Notes: generated from the sequence alone by a model not told the origin. A stretch of 64,000 nt of DNA from Humibacter sp. RRB41 (GCF_022761015.1 NZ_JAKWJQ010000001.1:744001-808000), one strand, 5' to 3'. Counted from the stretch's first letter, positions 7,067-16,250 are shown. Translations and numbers: made by a program.

Positions 7067-9073
7067 ATGCCAGAGTCAAGAGACAGCGATGCCGTAGATC
7101 CGCTCAGCGTGGTGGTCTTCGCCGCGAACGCATCCTGCGCGGAGGCGGCACGGGCGGCACTGGACGCGGCCGGTCTCGGCTCCGATGTCGCGACGGTCGA
7201 GGACACCCTCGACGAGAACACGCACCACCCCGTGCTGCTGGTCGCTGCAAACGCTGAGCAGATCGACACCGATCTGCTCGTGTCGGCGGTCGACCGCGAT
7301 TTCGTTCTGATCGACAACGCTGCACGTGAAGTCCCGGCGCGCGTGCGGGTGCTCAGGGAACGAGCATGGCGGAGGCGGTCCCGATTGGCGAACGCCGAGC
7401 AGATGCGCACGGAGACGATGGAGCTCACGTTCGCGGTGCACACGGCAGAGACGATCGACGATCTCGCCGCTGCGGTGACCGAAGGGCTTCGCCGCATGTT
7501 CTCGGCCCACGCCGCCGCCGTGGTGATCCCGGCTGACCCAGAAGCGGCGGGTGACCCGACATCGATCGCCTGGACGGCTGATCACGGCTCTTCGCCGGAA
7601 CTCGCCGAACTGATGGAGTCTTTGGCGACCGCGGAGGCCTTGGACAGATTGCCTGCCCCGGCCGACCTGCACCTGCGGCTGGCGAAGCCCGTCGACGACC
7701 TCTTCCGTGAGCAGAACGCTGAGACCGTCGAGCGGCTGTTCGGCACGGACGCCCGTCACATCATGCTGGTTCCTGTCGAGTTCGACGGCGGTGCCAGGGG
7801 TGCGCTCTTCCTCGCTGACGCCGCCGAGCCCGCGCGCCGGACGGAGTACGAGCGCGGGCTGATGTCGTACGTCGCAATGCAGGTGGGCCGTGCCGCTTCG
7901 GAGCTTTGGCTGCGCGACCGGCAGCAGGCATCCGAAGAGCAACTGCACAAGACATCGGCCGAGCTGCAGCGGCTGGTCGATGAGATGGACGACCTCGGAG
8001 TCGTCATCCGCTCCATCGCCGATGCGGTCAACGTCGGGGTCATCTTCTACGACACCGACAACCAGCCGAAGCTGCACAACCACATGGTCGAACGGCTGCT
8101 CGCCCTCGCCGGTTTCAACGAGGCGACCGGTTTCAGCACGCACGTCTACGGGTCGGACAGGCACACGCGGGTCAAGGAGGGCGTGAACATCGTCTCCGAG
8201 ACCCTCGAAGGCGATCAGCGCGGACTCATCTACTGGATGGGCGATCCCGAAGGCGAGCAACGCGCCGTCGTGACCGAGGCGCACGCCATCAGCAAGCCGA
8301 ACGGAGAACAACTGGGATCGGCGATCGTCACCTACGACGTCACAGACCTGGCGAATGCGATCGAGATCAGGGAGGAATACCTGGCGACCGTCTCGCATGA
8401 ACTGCGTACGCCGTTGACATCCATCGTCGGCTATCTCGATCTCATCGACGACGGTTACGACGTGGAGGCTCTCGGATTCGGCAGGGAGTTCAGGACCATC
8501 CAACGCAGCGCCGAGCAGATGCTCGGCCTGATTCGCGACCTGTTGAGCACGAGCACCCGCGATCTCTCGCTGCGCATCGAGCCCGTCGACCTCTCTGCAC
8601 TCCTCGCGCAGTCGGTTTCGACGTTCCGGCCGACATTGGAGGCGGCTCACCAGACGCTGCAGTTGGAGACCCCGAAGGCGACGGTTCTCGCGCATCTCGA
8701 CGCCGGACGGGTCAGGCAGGTCGTCGACAACCTGATTTCGAACGCGACGAAGTACACCGATGAAGGCGGAGTGATCACCGTCGGGCTGAAGCCCGACGCC
8801 GACACGGTCGTGATCACCGTTGCTGACAACGGCTCGGGCATCAGCAAGCCGGATCAGGCTCGCCTCTTCGACCGGTTCTTCAGAACGAGGGATGCTCGCG
8901 AGGCGGCGATCCAAGGTGTGGGAATCGGCCTGACGATCGTGCGGACGATCGTCGACGCCCACGGCGGCACGATCTCGGTCGACAGTGAACCCGGACGCGG
9001 ATCCACCTTCACGGTGCGGCTCCCGATGCGCGCCGAAGCGAGCCCCCTTCCGACGCTTCCGCTCCAACCATGA
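7067..9073 (+). CDS. soluble GAF/PAS sensor histidine kinase
   Basis: A 668-aa kinase with no membrane segment, so it senses something in the cytoplasm. An N-terminal ~100-residue alpha/beta region resembles a receiver-like fold without a clear phospho-acceptor. It is followed by a GAF-like domain (about 118-280), a short coiled coil (about 283-310) and a PAS-like domain (about 312-425). The HisKA block EYLATVSHELRTPLTSIVGYLDLI carries phospho-accepting His444. The ATPase domain shows N-box DNLISNATKYT, G1 VADNGSGI, F-box LFDRFFR and G2 GVGIGLTIVRTI. GAGAGGGG precedes the ATG, with a TAGCGT -10-like box about 23 nt upstream. Likely partners are the OmpR-type regulator and perhaps the lone receiver. 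The AfsA-like gene follows 159 bp later. Confidence 0.92.
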   Translation: MPESRDSDAVDPLSVVVFAANASCAEAARAALDAAGLGSDVATVEDTLDENTHHPVLLVAANAEQIDTDLLVSAVDRDFVLIDNAAREVPARVRVLRERAWRRRSRLANAEQMRTETMELTFAVHTAETIDDLAAAVTEGLRRMFSAHAAAVVIPADPEAAGDPTSIAWTADHGSSPELAELMESLATAEALDRLPAPADLHLRLAKPVDDLFREQNAETVERLFGTDARHIMLVPVEFDGGARGALFLADAAEPARRTEYERGLMSYVAMQVGRAASELWLRDRQQASEEQLHKTSAELQRLVDEMDDLGVVIRSIADAVNVGVIFYDTDNQPKLHNHMVERLLALAGFNEATGFSTHVYGSDRHTRVKEGVNIVSETLEGDQRGLIYWMGDPEGEQRAVVTEAHAISKPNGEQLGSAIVTYDVTDLANAIEIREEYLATVSHELRTPLTSIVGYLDLIDDGYDVEALGFGREFRTIQRSAEQMLGLIRDLLSTSTRDLSLRIEPVDLSALLAQSVSTFRPTLEAAHQTLQLETPKATVLAHLDAGRVRQVVDNLISNATKYTDEGGVITVGLKPDADTVVITVADNGSGISKPDQARLFDRFFRTRDAREAAIQGVGIGLTIVRTIVDAHGGTISVDSEPGRGSTFTVRLPMRAEASPLPTLPLQP

Positions 9074-9232
9074 CACGTGCCGACGAGCCCGAAGCTCGGA
9101 GGGTATTCGGGTACGCGGACGCGCTATTAGTGTTGAACCACCTCGCTCGGCCTCACCCGAAGCGGCCGGGGAGTTGCCTGATCGCTGCGCGGTTCGGGGC
9201 AGCTCCGTGGATGCGAGCGGAACAAGCCGAAG

Positions 9233-10078
9233 GTGCGTCACTTGGCTCTCATTGACAACAGCGCCGCTCATCGTTCCACTCGATCCGAGTCGCTGGTCTG
9301 GGCGATCGGGCGGGCATCAGAGGGTTCGGAGGGCAGCAAGGGACAGACCTGGTACGCCGACGTCGAGATACCCCGCAGTCACTGGCTCTGCCACCCCGTG
9401 CCCGACGTCGTACCGGTCACGCTGCTGGCGGAGGCGTTCCGTCAGGCCGGTCTTGCGATCTGCGTCGCCGGACTCGGCATGGGGCAGTCGGTGCACTTCG
9501 TCGTCTCGACGATGACCGTTCAGGTGGAGACGACGTCCCTGCATTTCCCGCGATTCGGCGCCCTCGAAGAACGGCTGGAGGTGACGTTCGCCGACATCGG
9601 GTTCCGAAAGGGAGTACCGCACATCCTCAACGTCGACTACGTGCTCCCCGGGCTCGCGTCCGGCCACGTGGATGCCCGCATTCTTACCGACCGCGACTAT
9701 CGGGTGCTCCGGCGCAACGCGCTGCCGCTCGACGACGAGATCCGCGAGCCGGCCACCGAGCTCATCGACGTGGTAGAACGTGATGGCGATCACCTGACGG
9801 CGCGATTGGGTGTGAACGAGTCCGATCCCTTCTTCTTCGACCACCCGGTCGATCACCTGCCCGGGATGCTCCTGTTCCATTCGGCCGCGCGCATCCACGA
9901 GAACGAATACGGGGTTCAGCCGCGCTTCCTCACGATCGAGTTCCCGGCATTCGGAGAGTTCCGGGTGGAGACGAACGTCCAGGCTCATTTCACCGGTGCG
10001 GGCTTGAACGCCACGTTCCTGCAGAACGGCCGCACGATCGCCACGGCGGTCACGGGCACGCGCCCGGTCGGCGAGTAG
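9233..10078 (+). CDS. AfsA-family protein (gamma-butyrolactone signal synthase-like)
   Basis: A 281-aa protein with the two hotdog repeats of the A-factor biosynthesis family. The first repeat has PVTLLAEAFRQAGLAI (61-76), matching the family's LLAExxRQA block. The second has FFDHPVDHLPGMLL (201-214), the hallmark DHPxDHxPGM sequence. AfsA homologues condense a beta-ketoacyl-ACP with dihydroxyacetone phosphate, the committing step to GBL autoregulators. The GTG start gives normal family length (about 280-310); no clear Shine-Dalgarno is visible and TTG three codons later is an alternative. No BprA-like reductase is adjacent. With the ArpA/ScbR-like repressor 3.5 kb upstream it suggests a signal synthesis and response pair. 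Product chemistry cannot be read from sequence. Confidence 0.85.
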   Translation: MRHLALIDNSAAHRSTRSESLVWAIGRASEGSEGSKGQTWYADVEIPRSHWLCHPVPDVVPVTLLAEAFRQAGLAICVAGLGMGQSVHFVVSTMTVQVETTSLHFPRFGALEERLEVTFADIGFRKGVPHILNVDYVLPGLASGHVDARILTDRDYRVLRRNALPLDDEIREPATELIDVVERDGDHLTARLGVNESDPFFFDHPVDHLPGMLLFHSAARIHENEYGVQPRFLTIEFPAFGEFRVETNVQAHFTGAGLNATFLQNGRTIATAVTGTRPVGE

Positions 10079-10466
10079 TTCTCTCGTCGAATGAGGATGC
10101 TGCCACAGGCGGGCGGTGCCGGGCCCGTCCAGATCTCGCTTTGAAGCGGTGACAGGCCCAGCACCAAACCACACGTCCGGACAGATGTCCGTTCGGGCTT
10201 AGACGCTTCCATCGGGTTGGATACGCCTGTTTTGGGGGGTTGAGGACTCCGCGAAAATCGCGGCAACTGTCATGCTGCCAGCGCTCCCGACACCGAATCC
10301 GCGGGATAGCCTCAAGATTCGCTCAAGTCGAATGCAGGGTCAGCCGAGCCCGCGTCGAGAAGCTCGGGCACGGCGACGTGACGGGGTTCGCTCGGCGACG
10401 GTCCCGCCCGCACCGCACTCATGGGACCACCGTGAGAGGCTCGAACGACACGACGATGACGAGGGG
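10079..10466. other. 388-bp intergenic region with a small hairpin
   Basis: I see no gene. CCGCGA-AAA-TCGCGG (10249-10263) is a perfect 6-bp hairpin. Further upstream GGAC-AGAT-GTCC (10189-10200) forms a short inverted repeat within CCGGACAGATGTCCG-type sequence. Either might be an operator or a weak terminator for the AfsA-like gene. An upstream in-frame extension of the next gene covers part of this region but is Arg-rich and unlikely to be translated. Confidence 0.35.
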
Positions 10467-12023
10467 ATGCCCGTGACGGCGAATTCCGAGGACACCAGCG
10501 AGCTGAACGCCACCGGCGTGTGGCGGATGAGCACGGCGGAGGCCGAGGGGGTCGATCCGGCAGGCATCCGGTCGCTGATCGAGGAGTTCGACACCGACGA
10601 GACACAGGATCCGCACGCGATCGTGATCGTGCGGCACGGCGCCGTGATCGCCTCGGCGGAGTGGGCGCCGTACGCGATACGTCGCCCGCAACTGCTCTAT
10701 TCGCTGAGCAAGAGTTTCACCAGCTCGGCCGCCGGTTTCGCCGTCGCGGAAGGTCTCCTCGATCTCGACACCCCCGCCGCCGACTACTTTCCCGAGTACG
10801 CAGACAGCGTCGCCGACGCGAGTCGCGGCATCCTGGTGCGGCACCTTGCGTCGATGGCGACCGGCCACCTGAACGACATGTTTCCGGCATTCGAGGCTGA
10901 CCCGCAGCATCCGATTCGCGCCTTCTTCTCGATGCCGCCCGAGCGCGAGCCGGGCACGGTGTTCACCTACAACCAGTTGGCCACGTACACACTGGGAGCG
11001 ATCATCCAGCGCCGCTCGGGCCAGCGGTTGAGCGAGTACCTGCTGCCGAGGCTGCTCGAGCCGCTCGGCATCTCACCGATCGGCTGGCAGCAGCAGCCCG
11101 CGGATGTCGAACTCGGCTTCTCGGGGCTCTTCGCCCCGGCAGAGGCGGTCGCAAAACTCGGCCAGCTCTATCTCAACCGCGGCGTTTGGAACGGCGAGCG
11201 ACTCTTGTCGGAGGAGTGGGTGCGTGAAGCGACCAGTGCGCAGGTCGCGAACGCCGCACCCGGTGGCCTCACCGCTGCTTCTTCTGACTGGGAGCAGGGT
11301 TACGGCTTCCAGTTCTGGATGTCGCGCCACGGCTTCCGCGGCGACGGCGCGTTCGGCCAGTACTGCCTTGTGCTGCCGGAACACGACGCCGTCGTGGCGA
11401 TCACCTCGCAGACCATCGACATGCAGGATGCCCTGAACCGCGTCTGGAAGCACCTGCTGCCGGCGTTCGGCTCGGTGCCGTTGCGGCCTCAGGGAGGTGG
11501 CGACCTGCACGACGTCGTGCGTGAGATCGGCTTCCCGACGTTGCCCGAATCACTGGACGACCTCGCCCCGGATGCCGCAGGCGAGTATGGGCGAGCGGAC
11601 GATGCCGAGTCCGTCGGCGAGTTCGAGGCGCTCGCCGCGGCGACGCTCGAGCGCGACGGTGGGTCGGTTGGGTCGGCTGTGTCATGGCGTCTGACGCTGA
11701 ACGAGGGCGGCCCAGGCGCTGCCGCCGTCGGGGCGCCAGGCGGCACCGCGGGCGGAATCGTCGGAGGCGGCGAGTGGGTGACGACCGAAGCGGATGCCTC
11801 TGGAAGCCTCCGCGTGCCGGTCGCGCTGCGGGGCGGCGTCCTGTCGGACGGAACGGTGCGCGTCGACGTGGCGTTCGTCGACACTCCCCACCGGCTCACG
11901 TTGACGTTCGACCCCGCGTCGCACACGGTGACGCCGCGCTGGCGCTCGCGGCCGTTGCGCCTGGTGAGCATGCGGGAACTGCGCGCGGTGCGACCGGGGG
12001 AGACGATCGCAATCCAGGAGTGA
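10467..12023 (+). CDS. serine hydrolase of the class C beta-lactamase/esterase family
   Basis: A 518-aa protein. The beta-lactamase-like domain (about 25-340) shows the SxxK motif as SLSK (Ser79 nucleophile, Lys82), the second-motif Tyr168 in FTYNQ and a GFRGDGAFGQ segment at the third-motif position. No signal peptide or membrane anchor is visible, so it appears cytoplasmic, favouring an esterase/amidase role over antibiotic resistance. The remaining ~150 residues form a separate beta-rich C-terminal domain with a Gly/Ala-rich insert. GAGGGG overlaps the chosen ATG; a GTG two codons later would sit at ideal spacing. Substrate unknown. It follows the AfsA-like gene but is probably a separate unit. 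Confidence 0.85.
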   Translation: MPVTANSEDTSELNATGVWRMSTAEAEGVDPAGIRSLIEEFDTDETQDPHAIVIVRHGAVIASAEWAPYAIRRPQLLYSLSKSFTSSAAGFAVAEGLLDLDTPAADYFPEYADSVADASRGILVRHLASMATGHLNDMFPAFEADPQHPIRAFFSMPPEREPGTVFTYNQLATYTLGAIIQRRSGQRLSEYLLPRLLEPLGISPIGWQQQPADVELGFSGLFAPAEAVAKLGQLYLNRGVWNGERLLSEEWVREATSAQVANAAPGGLTAASSDWEQGYGFQFWMSRHGFRGDGAFGQYCLVLPEHDAVVAITSQTIDMQDALNRVWKHLLPAFGSVPLRPQGGGDLHDVVREIGFPTLPESLDDLAPDAAGEYGRADDAESVGEFEALAAATLERDGGSVGSAVSWRLTLNEGGPGAAAVGAPGGTAGGIVGGGEWVTTEADASGSLRVPVALRGGVLSDGTVRVDVAFVDTPHRLTLTFDPASHTVTPRWRSRPLRLVSMRELRAVRPGETIAIQE

Positions 12024-12052
12024 TGACGTTGTCCGCTCCGTGAATTGGGTGC

Positions 12053-12724
12053 CTAGCAGGGTGACGAGCGATACAGCCGCACGGCGATCACGTTGTCGAC
12101 GATCTCCGCGACCTCCCGATCGGTCTGATCTGGCGCTTGCGGGAGCGCGCCGATCATCGCGCCAAGGTACACGGGTGCGAGGACGAGCCCGAAGAGATCC
12201 AGAGGTGTGAGCTCGGTGGCGCCGCTTGCATCGAGCATGCGCTGAAAGTGCGAAAGCCGCGGAGCGACGAGCTCCTGGATTCCCGTCGGGCCGATCTCCG
12301 GATTCCGCGCGGCCGTGAGCATGGCGTTCAAGAAGCCCAACCCTCCTGGGCGTCTGGTGCTTGTGACGAGGTTGTGCGTATATGCCGTGAGATCGGCCCG
12401 TAGGTCACCCGTGACGGGAATCGGCGAGACCTCGTTGACCGTCTCCACCGCGACGTCGAGCAGAAGCGCCTCGGGGGTGCGCCATCGTCGGTAGATCGTC
12501 GCCGCGTGCACGCCCGAGCGAGCGGCGACCTCGAGGATGCTCGGCGCTGTCTCTCCGTTCTGCTCGATCAACTCCCGCACGGCTTTGTGCACCGCGGCGC
12601 GAGTTCGCGCTGTGCGACCTCCAGGCCGAGCATTGCCGACCGTCTGCACGCCATCGGCGGCCAGGGCTGCGGTCGCTTCCTCGCTGTCCTGTGTGGCCGC
12701 CGTCGATCGCTCGTCCCCGCTCAC
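12053..12724 (-). CDS. TetR-family transcriptional regulator (monooxygenase-linked)
   Basis: A 223-aa repressor-type protein starting at GTG. After a disordered ~35-residue N-terminus, the HTH covers about 38-85 (TRAAVHKAVRELIEQNGETAPSILEVAARSGVHAATIYRRW). The C-terminal ligand domain (GFLNAMLTAARNPEIGPTGIQELVAPRL) resembles the TetR_C_11/16-like group. It is divergent from the FAD monooxygenase, and its start lies next to the first of two copies of GCTAACGCGAAT in the shared promoter region. It probably represses itself and the monooxygenase, with the monooxygenase substrate as likely inducer. Confidence 0.9.
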   Translation of the reverse strand: MSGDERSTAATQDSEEATAALAADGVQTVGNARPGGRTARTRAAVHKAVRELIEQNGETAPSILEVAARSGVHAATIYRRWRTPEALLLDVAVETVNEVSPIPVTGDLRADLTAYTHNLVTSTRRPGGLGFLNAMLTAARNPEIGPTGIQELVAPRLSHFQRMLDASGATELTPLDLFGLVLAPVYLGAMIGALPQAPDQTDREVAEIVDNVIAVRLYRSSPC

Positions 12725-12732
12725 CCGATCAT

Positions 12733-12799
12733 GCTAACGCGAATTGTGTTGCATTTTAGACCTCATGGTGTCTAGACTCGCTAACGCGAATCGATTCGC
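12733..12799 (+). promoter_or_regulatory. divergent promoter with repeated TetR operator
   Basis: GCTAACGCGAAT occurs at 12733-12744 and again at 12780-12791; the second copy belongs to a perfect 14-bp palindrome GCGAATCGATTCGC (12786-12799). Between them TTGCAT (12749-12754) and TAGACT (12773-12778) form a -35/-10 pair with 18-bp spacing aimed at the monooxygenase. The operators thus bracket the promoter, as expected for autoregulated divergent TetR pairs. Confidence 0.65.
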
Positions 12800-12851
12800 A
12801 TACGCGGACGCATGCCAGCACCGCCGAGTGCGGGAAACACGGGAGGTCGAC

Positions 12852-14072
12852 ATGTCACGGGTGCTGATCGTCGGAGCAGGAATCGGTGGAGACGCGCTCG
12901 CGCTCATGCTGGACCGCGCCGGATGGGACGTCACGGTCGTCGAGATCGCGCCGGAACTGCGAGCAGGCGGTCAGACCGTCGACCTGCGTGGTGACAGTCG
13001 GGAGGTGCTGAACAGGCTCGGCCTCCTCGATGAGTGTCTCCTGCACCTCGTGGACCAGCGCGGGCTCGCCTGGATCGATGAGAGCGGAGAGCGCCGGGCG
13101 GCGATGCCGGTCGAGGCATTCGGCGGACAGGGATTCGTCTCGTCGGAGGAGCTGCTGCGCACCGACCTGGCCCGGATCATCCACGCGGCGTCCGGTCCGC
13201 GTACCGAGCACCGCTTCGACGACACCGTCGCACAGCTCACCGAGAATGCGCACGGCGTGCATGTCACGTTCCGTCGTCACGAGTCCGAGACGTTCGACCT
13301 CGTTGTCGGCGCCGACGGCACGCACTCGCGGGTGCGGTCGCTGGCGTTCGGTCCGGAGAGCGACTTCAGGCATCCGCTCGGTCTCGCCCACGCGTGGTTC
13401 ACGCTGCGTGAGACGGCGACGACACCGAGCGTCGAAGGCTGGTCGCTGATGTGCAACGCGGTGGGCGCGCGGGTGATCGGGGCGAGGCCGGGGCATCCTG
13501 GCGAGCAGGAGGTCGGACTGACGTTCCCCGCCGACACGCTTCCCTCACGCAAGGATGCCGAGGCGCGGTTCGCGTTGTTGGAACGAGTCTTCGCCGACAC
13601 CGGATGGCGCACGCGCGAATTCCTCGATGCCTCACGCTCGGCCGCCGACTTCGCTCTCGACACCTACGATCAGATCCACGTGGACCGGTGGCACCGCGGA
13701 CGAGTGGTGCTCCTCGGCGACAGCGCCTGGTGTGCGAGTCCGCTCAGCGGCCTCGGCACGGCGCTCGCCCTCCAGGGAGCGGAGTCCCTCGCTGCGGCGC
13801 TCGACGGCGCGGTCCCCGACGATCTCGAGCAGGCTCTGGATGCCTACGAGCGCGAGATGCGCCCGCGCACCACGGCGGCTCAGAAGATGTACCCGGGCCG
13901 CGTGCGCTCCTACGCCCCGCGCACCCGCCGCGGCATCGCCACGATGAGGTTCGTCATGCGCGTGCTGCAGACCCGCCCCATCGCCGCGCTGATCACACGT
14001 GCGGTCGCAGACTACGGGCGCGCGCCCGCTGCGATCGAGAGCGACGCCGCGTTGCTGCAGACGACACGCTGA
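12852..14072 (+). CDS. FAD-dependent monooxygenase (PHBH/TetX-like)
   Basis: A 406-aa group A flavin monooxygenase. The N-terminal dinucleotide motif is GAGIGG (8-13), followed by the family's DG motif in VGADGTHSRVR and the FAD-ribityl GD motif in VVLLGDSAWCASPLSGLGTALALQGA. The overall pattern is closest to TetX/aromatic hydroxylase-like proteins, which use NAD(P)H and O2 to hydroxylate small aromatic or polyketide substrates. GGGAGG lies 6 nt before the chosen ATG; a longer open frame extends upstream through the operator region and was rejected. The divergent TetR gene suggests substrate induction, perhaps for detoxification. Confidence 0.92.
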   Translation: MSRVLIVGAGIGGDALALMLDRAGWDVTVVEIAPELRAGGQTVDLRGDSREVLNRLGLLDECLLHLVDQRGLAWIDESGERRAAMPVEAFGGQGFVSSEELLRTDLARIIHAASGPRTEHRFDDTVAQLTENAHGVHVTFRRHESETFDLVVGADGTHSRVRSLAFGPESDFRHPLGLAHAWFTLRETATTPSVEGWSLMCNAVGARVIGARPGHPGEQEVGLTFPADTLPSRKDAEARFALLERVFADTGWRTREFLDASRSAADFALDTYDQIHVDRWHRGRVVLLGDSAWCASPLSGLGTALALQGAESLAAALDGAVPDDLEQALDAYEREMRPRTTAAQKMYPGRVRSYAPRTRRGIATMRFVMRVLQTRPIAALITRAVADYGRAPAAIESDAALLQTTR

Positions 14073-14116
14073 CCCGGGGCTGCGCTCGCTCAGGGAGCTG
14101 GGGGACGCCGCCCACC

Positions 14117-15334
14117 TCACCCGACGATCGGCACGTGCTCCTCGTCGGGCGGGCGCAGTCCGCCGTCGGACGAACGTTGGCGCAGCGCCAGCGCGATGGC
14201 GGGGAACAGCAGCACCGACAGCATCCCTGCGCCGACCAGCGCGCTGGCGGTGCCCTGCGTGATGTCGTGCTGTTCGAGCCCGATGTTGGTGACCGCGACG
14301 ATGATCGGCAGGCCCGTCGCTGAGAACAGTGTGAGTGCTGTGCGGTCGCGGGCGGTCGATCCTGGCGGGATGGCGAGCATCCCCGGCACCCCGCGAACGA
14401 TGAGCAGCATCAGCACGAAGATCGGCAGCAGGATGAGCGACCGGGAGTCCGCCAACAGGCCGCGCAGGTCGAAGTTGACGCCCGTCGCGATGAAGAAGAT
14501 CGGCACGACGAAGCCGAATGCGACGGCTTCGAGCTTGCCCTCGATCTGCTTCGCGTCGCCGGGGCGCGCGCCGGACAGCAGCACCCTGGCGAGCACTCCT
14601 GCTGCGAAGGCCCCGAGCAGCATGTCGAGGCCGAGAGCGAGGCTCAACCCGACGAGCGCGGCGATGATCGCGATCACGAAGCGCACGGCGAACTGTCCGC
14701 TGGTGTGCAACGTCGCGCGAATCAGACGATGGAACCGGTCGTGCGTTCCCCTGGACGCGAGCCAGATGCCGAGCACCGTGATGACGACGAAGCCTGCGAG
14801 CACGAGTGCCGCCGACAGCGGGGTGCGTCCGGAGAGGAAGAGGGCGATCGCGACCAGCGGACCGAACTCCCCGACCGCGCCGACCGCGGTGACCGCGATT
14901 CCGAACGGCGTCTTGAGCTCGCCGGCGTCGCGCAGCAGCGGCATGAGCGTTCCGAGTGCGGTCGAGCACAGCGCGATCCCCACATAGACACCGGCGATCG
15001 GGCTCGGAGCGAGCAGGATGCCCAACCCGATGCCGACGATCAGCGAGATCAGCCATCCGAGAGAGGCTCGGCCCAGCGGCCTGCCCCTGATCGTCGCGAA
15101 ATCGATCTCGTTGCCCGCCATGAAGAACAGGAACGCGAGGCCGAAGTTGGAGATCATGTCGAGCGCATCGGACTTCGCCACCCAACCCAGCACGCTCGGT
15201 CCGATCAGGATGCCCAGGATGATCTCGAAGACCACCAGCGGAATCTTGGCCACGCGACCGACGAGCGTCGAGAGGATCGGCGCAACGACGGCGAGGGCGG
15301 GAATCAGCACGATCGAACCGATGGACGCATCCAT
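14117..15334 (-). CDS. Kef/CPA2-type cation:proton antiporter membrane protein
   Basis: A 405-aa integral membrane protein with about 11-13 hydrophobic segments and no cytosolic nucleotide-binding domain. The N-terminal half shows the Na_H_Exchanger pattern (LVVFEIILGILIGPSVLGWV, FGLAFLFFMAGNEIDF). A later helix holds ALGLDMLLGAFAAGVLAR, where CPA2 members carry acidic transport residues. Expected role is K+ or Na+/H+ exchange and pH homeostasis. The start MDASIGSIVLIPALA was chosen because upstream codons are Arg-rich and unlike a membrane protein. It ends 44 bp from the convergent monooxygenase, in a gap holding a half copy of a dispersed repeat (14082-14104). Confidence 0.9.
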   Translation of the reverse strand: MDASIGSIVLIPALAVVAPILSTLVGRVAKIPLVVFEIILGILIGPSVLGWVAKSDALDMISNFGLAFLFFMAGNEIDFATIRGRPLGRASLGWLISLIVGIGLGILLAPSPIAGVYVGIALCSTALGTLMPLLRDAGELKTPFGIAVTAVGAVGEFGPLVAIALFLSGRTPLSAALVLAGFVVITVLGIWLASRGTHDRFHRLIRATLHTSGQFAVRFVIAIIAALVGLSLALGLDMLLGAFAAGVLARVLLSGARPGDAKQIEGKLEAVAFGFVVPIFFIATGVNFDLRGLLADSRSLILLPIFVLMLLIVRGVPGMLAIPPGSTARDRTALTLFSATGLPIIVAVTNIGLEQHDITQGTASALVGAGMLSVLLFPAIALALRQRSSDGGLRPPDEEHVPIVG

Positions 15335-15471
15335 GCTCAGGATGCTACGGCCGGCGAGCGCCCGCGCTTCGCGACCTCGCGGGGCGGACGCGATTCCGCC
15401 CTGGCTCCGCATCGGACGACGGATGCGCGGTGCCGGCCTGCATGCATCCGAATGCACAGTGGAGGCAGGTC

Positions 15472-16221
15472 GTGTCGAGTGGCACGCTATCGCTCGTGAC
15501 CGTCTCTGATGGATCCTCGTTTCTCCCTGCCGCCGCGCGACAGCACGGTGGATATCTGCCGGTCATCCTGCTCGTCCTGGTGCCGAGCTTTCTCGTGGCG
15601 CTTGCGATGGGTTCGCTGTATTTCGTGGTGATGCCGGCGATGCCGTTCCTTCGGGAGTACTACTTCAGCCAGCAAGAGCAGACCTACGCGACCTATGTCG
15701 TGCCATTGCTGACCCACATCGCCGGTGGGACCGTCGCCTTGATCGCCGGTCCCATCAACCTCGTGAACGCGCTGCGCAACGGGTACACGCGCACGCACCG
15801 CGTGTTCGGCAGCATCTACGCCGTGGCCGTCACGGTCTCCGCGACCTGCGCCGTCTTCATGTCGTTCCACGCGTATCCGGGCGTCATCCCGTTCGGTCGA
15901 CTGATCGTGACGAGCGGGTTCTGCACGCTGGGACTCACGTGGCTGTTCACGCTCGTGATGGCTCTGCGCGGCATCCTGATCCGACACGACATCGCGGCAC
16001 ATCGGTTCTGGATCATCTCCAACTTCAGCCTCACCTTCGCAGCGGTCGTGATCCGCGGCGAGAACGGGGCGATCATCGCGCTCGATCAGTTCTCTCGGCT
16101 CTACCCGTGGCTGGGCTGGGTCTCGTGGGTCCCGTGCTTGATCGTCGGCATGCTGCTGGCTCGGCATGTCAACAGGACAAGAGAGCGCCGCGCGGAAGAG
16201 CTCGCGGGCGCGCACGTCTGA
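15472..16221 (+). CDS. DUF2306-type integral membrane protein
   Basis: A 249-aa protein with about six to seven hydrophobic helices (near 25-50, 80-100, 112-132, 143-165, 175-195 and 210-230). RTHRVFGSIYAV and RHDIAAHRFWIISNFSLTFAAVVIR, with His residues at helix ends, are typical of DUF2306, a family related in layout to heme-binding cytochrome-like membrane proteins. Function is not established. GGAGG 6 nt upstream supports the GTG start. It is divergent from the antiporter and followed, convergently, by a TetR gene. Confidence 0.8.
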   Translation: MSSGTLSLVTVSDGSSFLPAAARQHGGYLPVILLVLVPSFLVALAMGSLYFVVMPAMPFLREYYFSQQEQTYATYVVPLLTHIAGGTVALIAGPINLVNALRNGYTRTHRVFGSIYAVAVTVSATCAVFMSFHAYPGVIPFGRLIVTSGFCTLGLTWLFTLVMALRGILIRHDIAAHRFWIISNFSLTFAAVVIRGENGAIIALDQFSRLYPWLGWVSWVPCLIVGMLLARHVNRTRERRAEELAGAHV

Positions 16222-16250
16222 TCCTCTTCACTGCCGCCGGTCGCGTTGCG

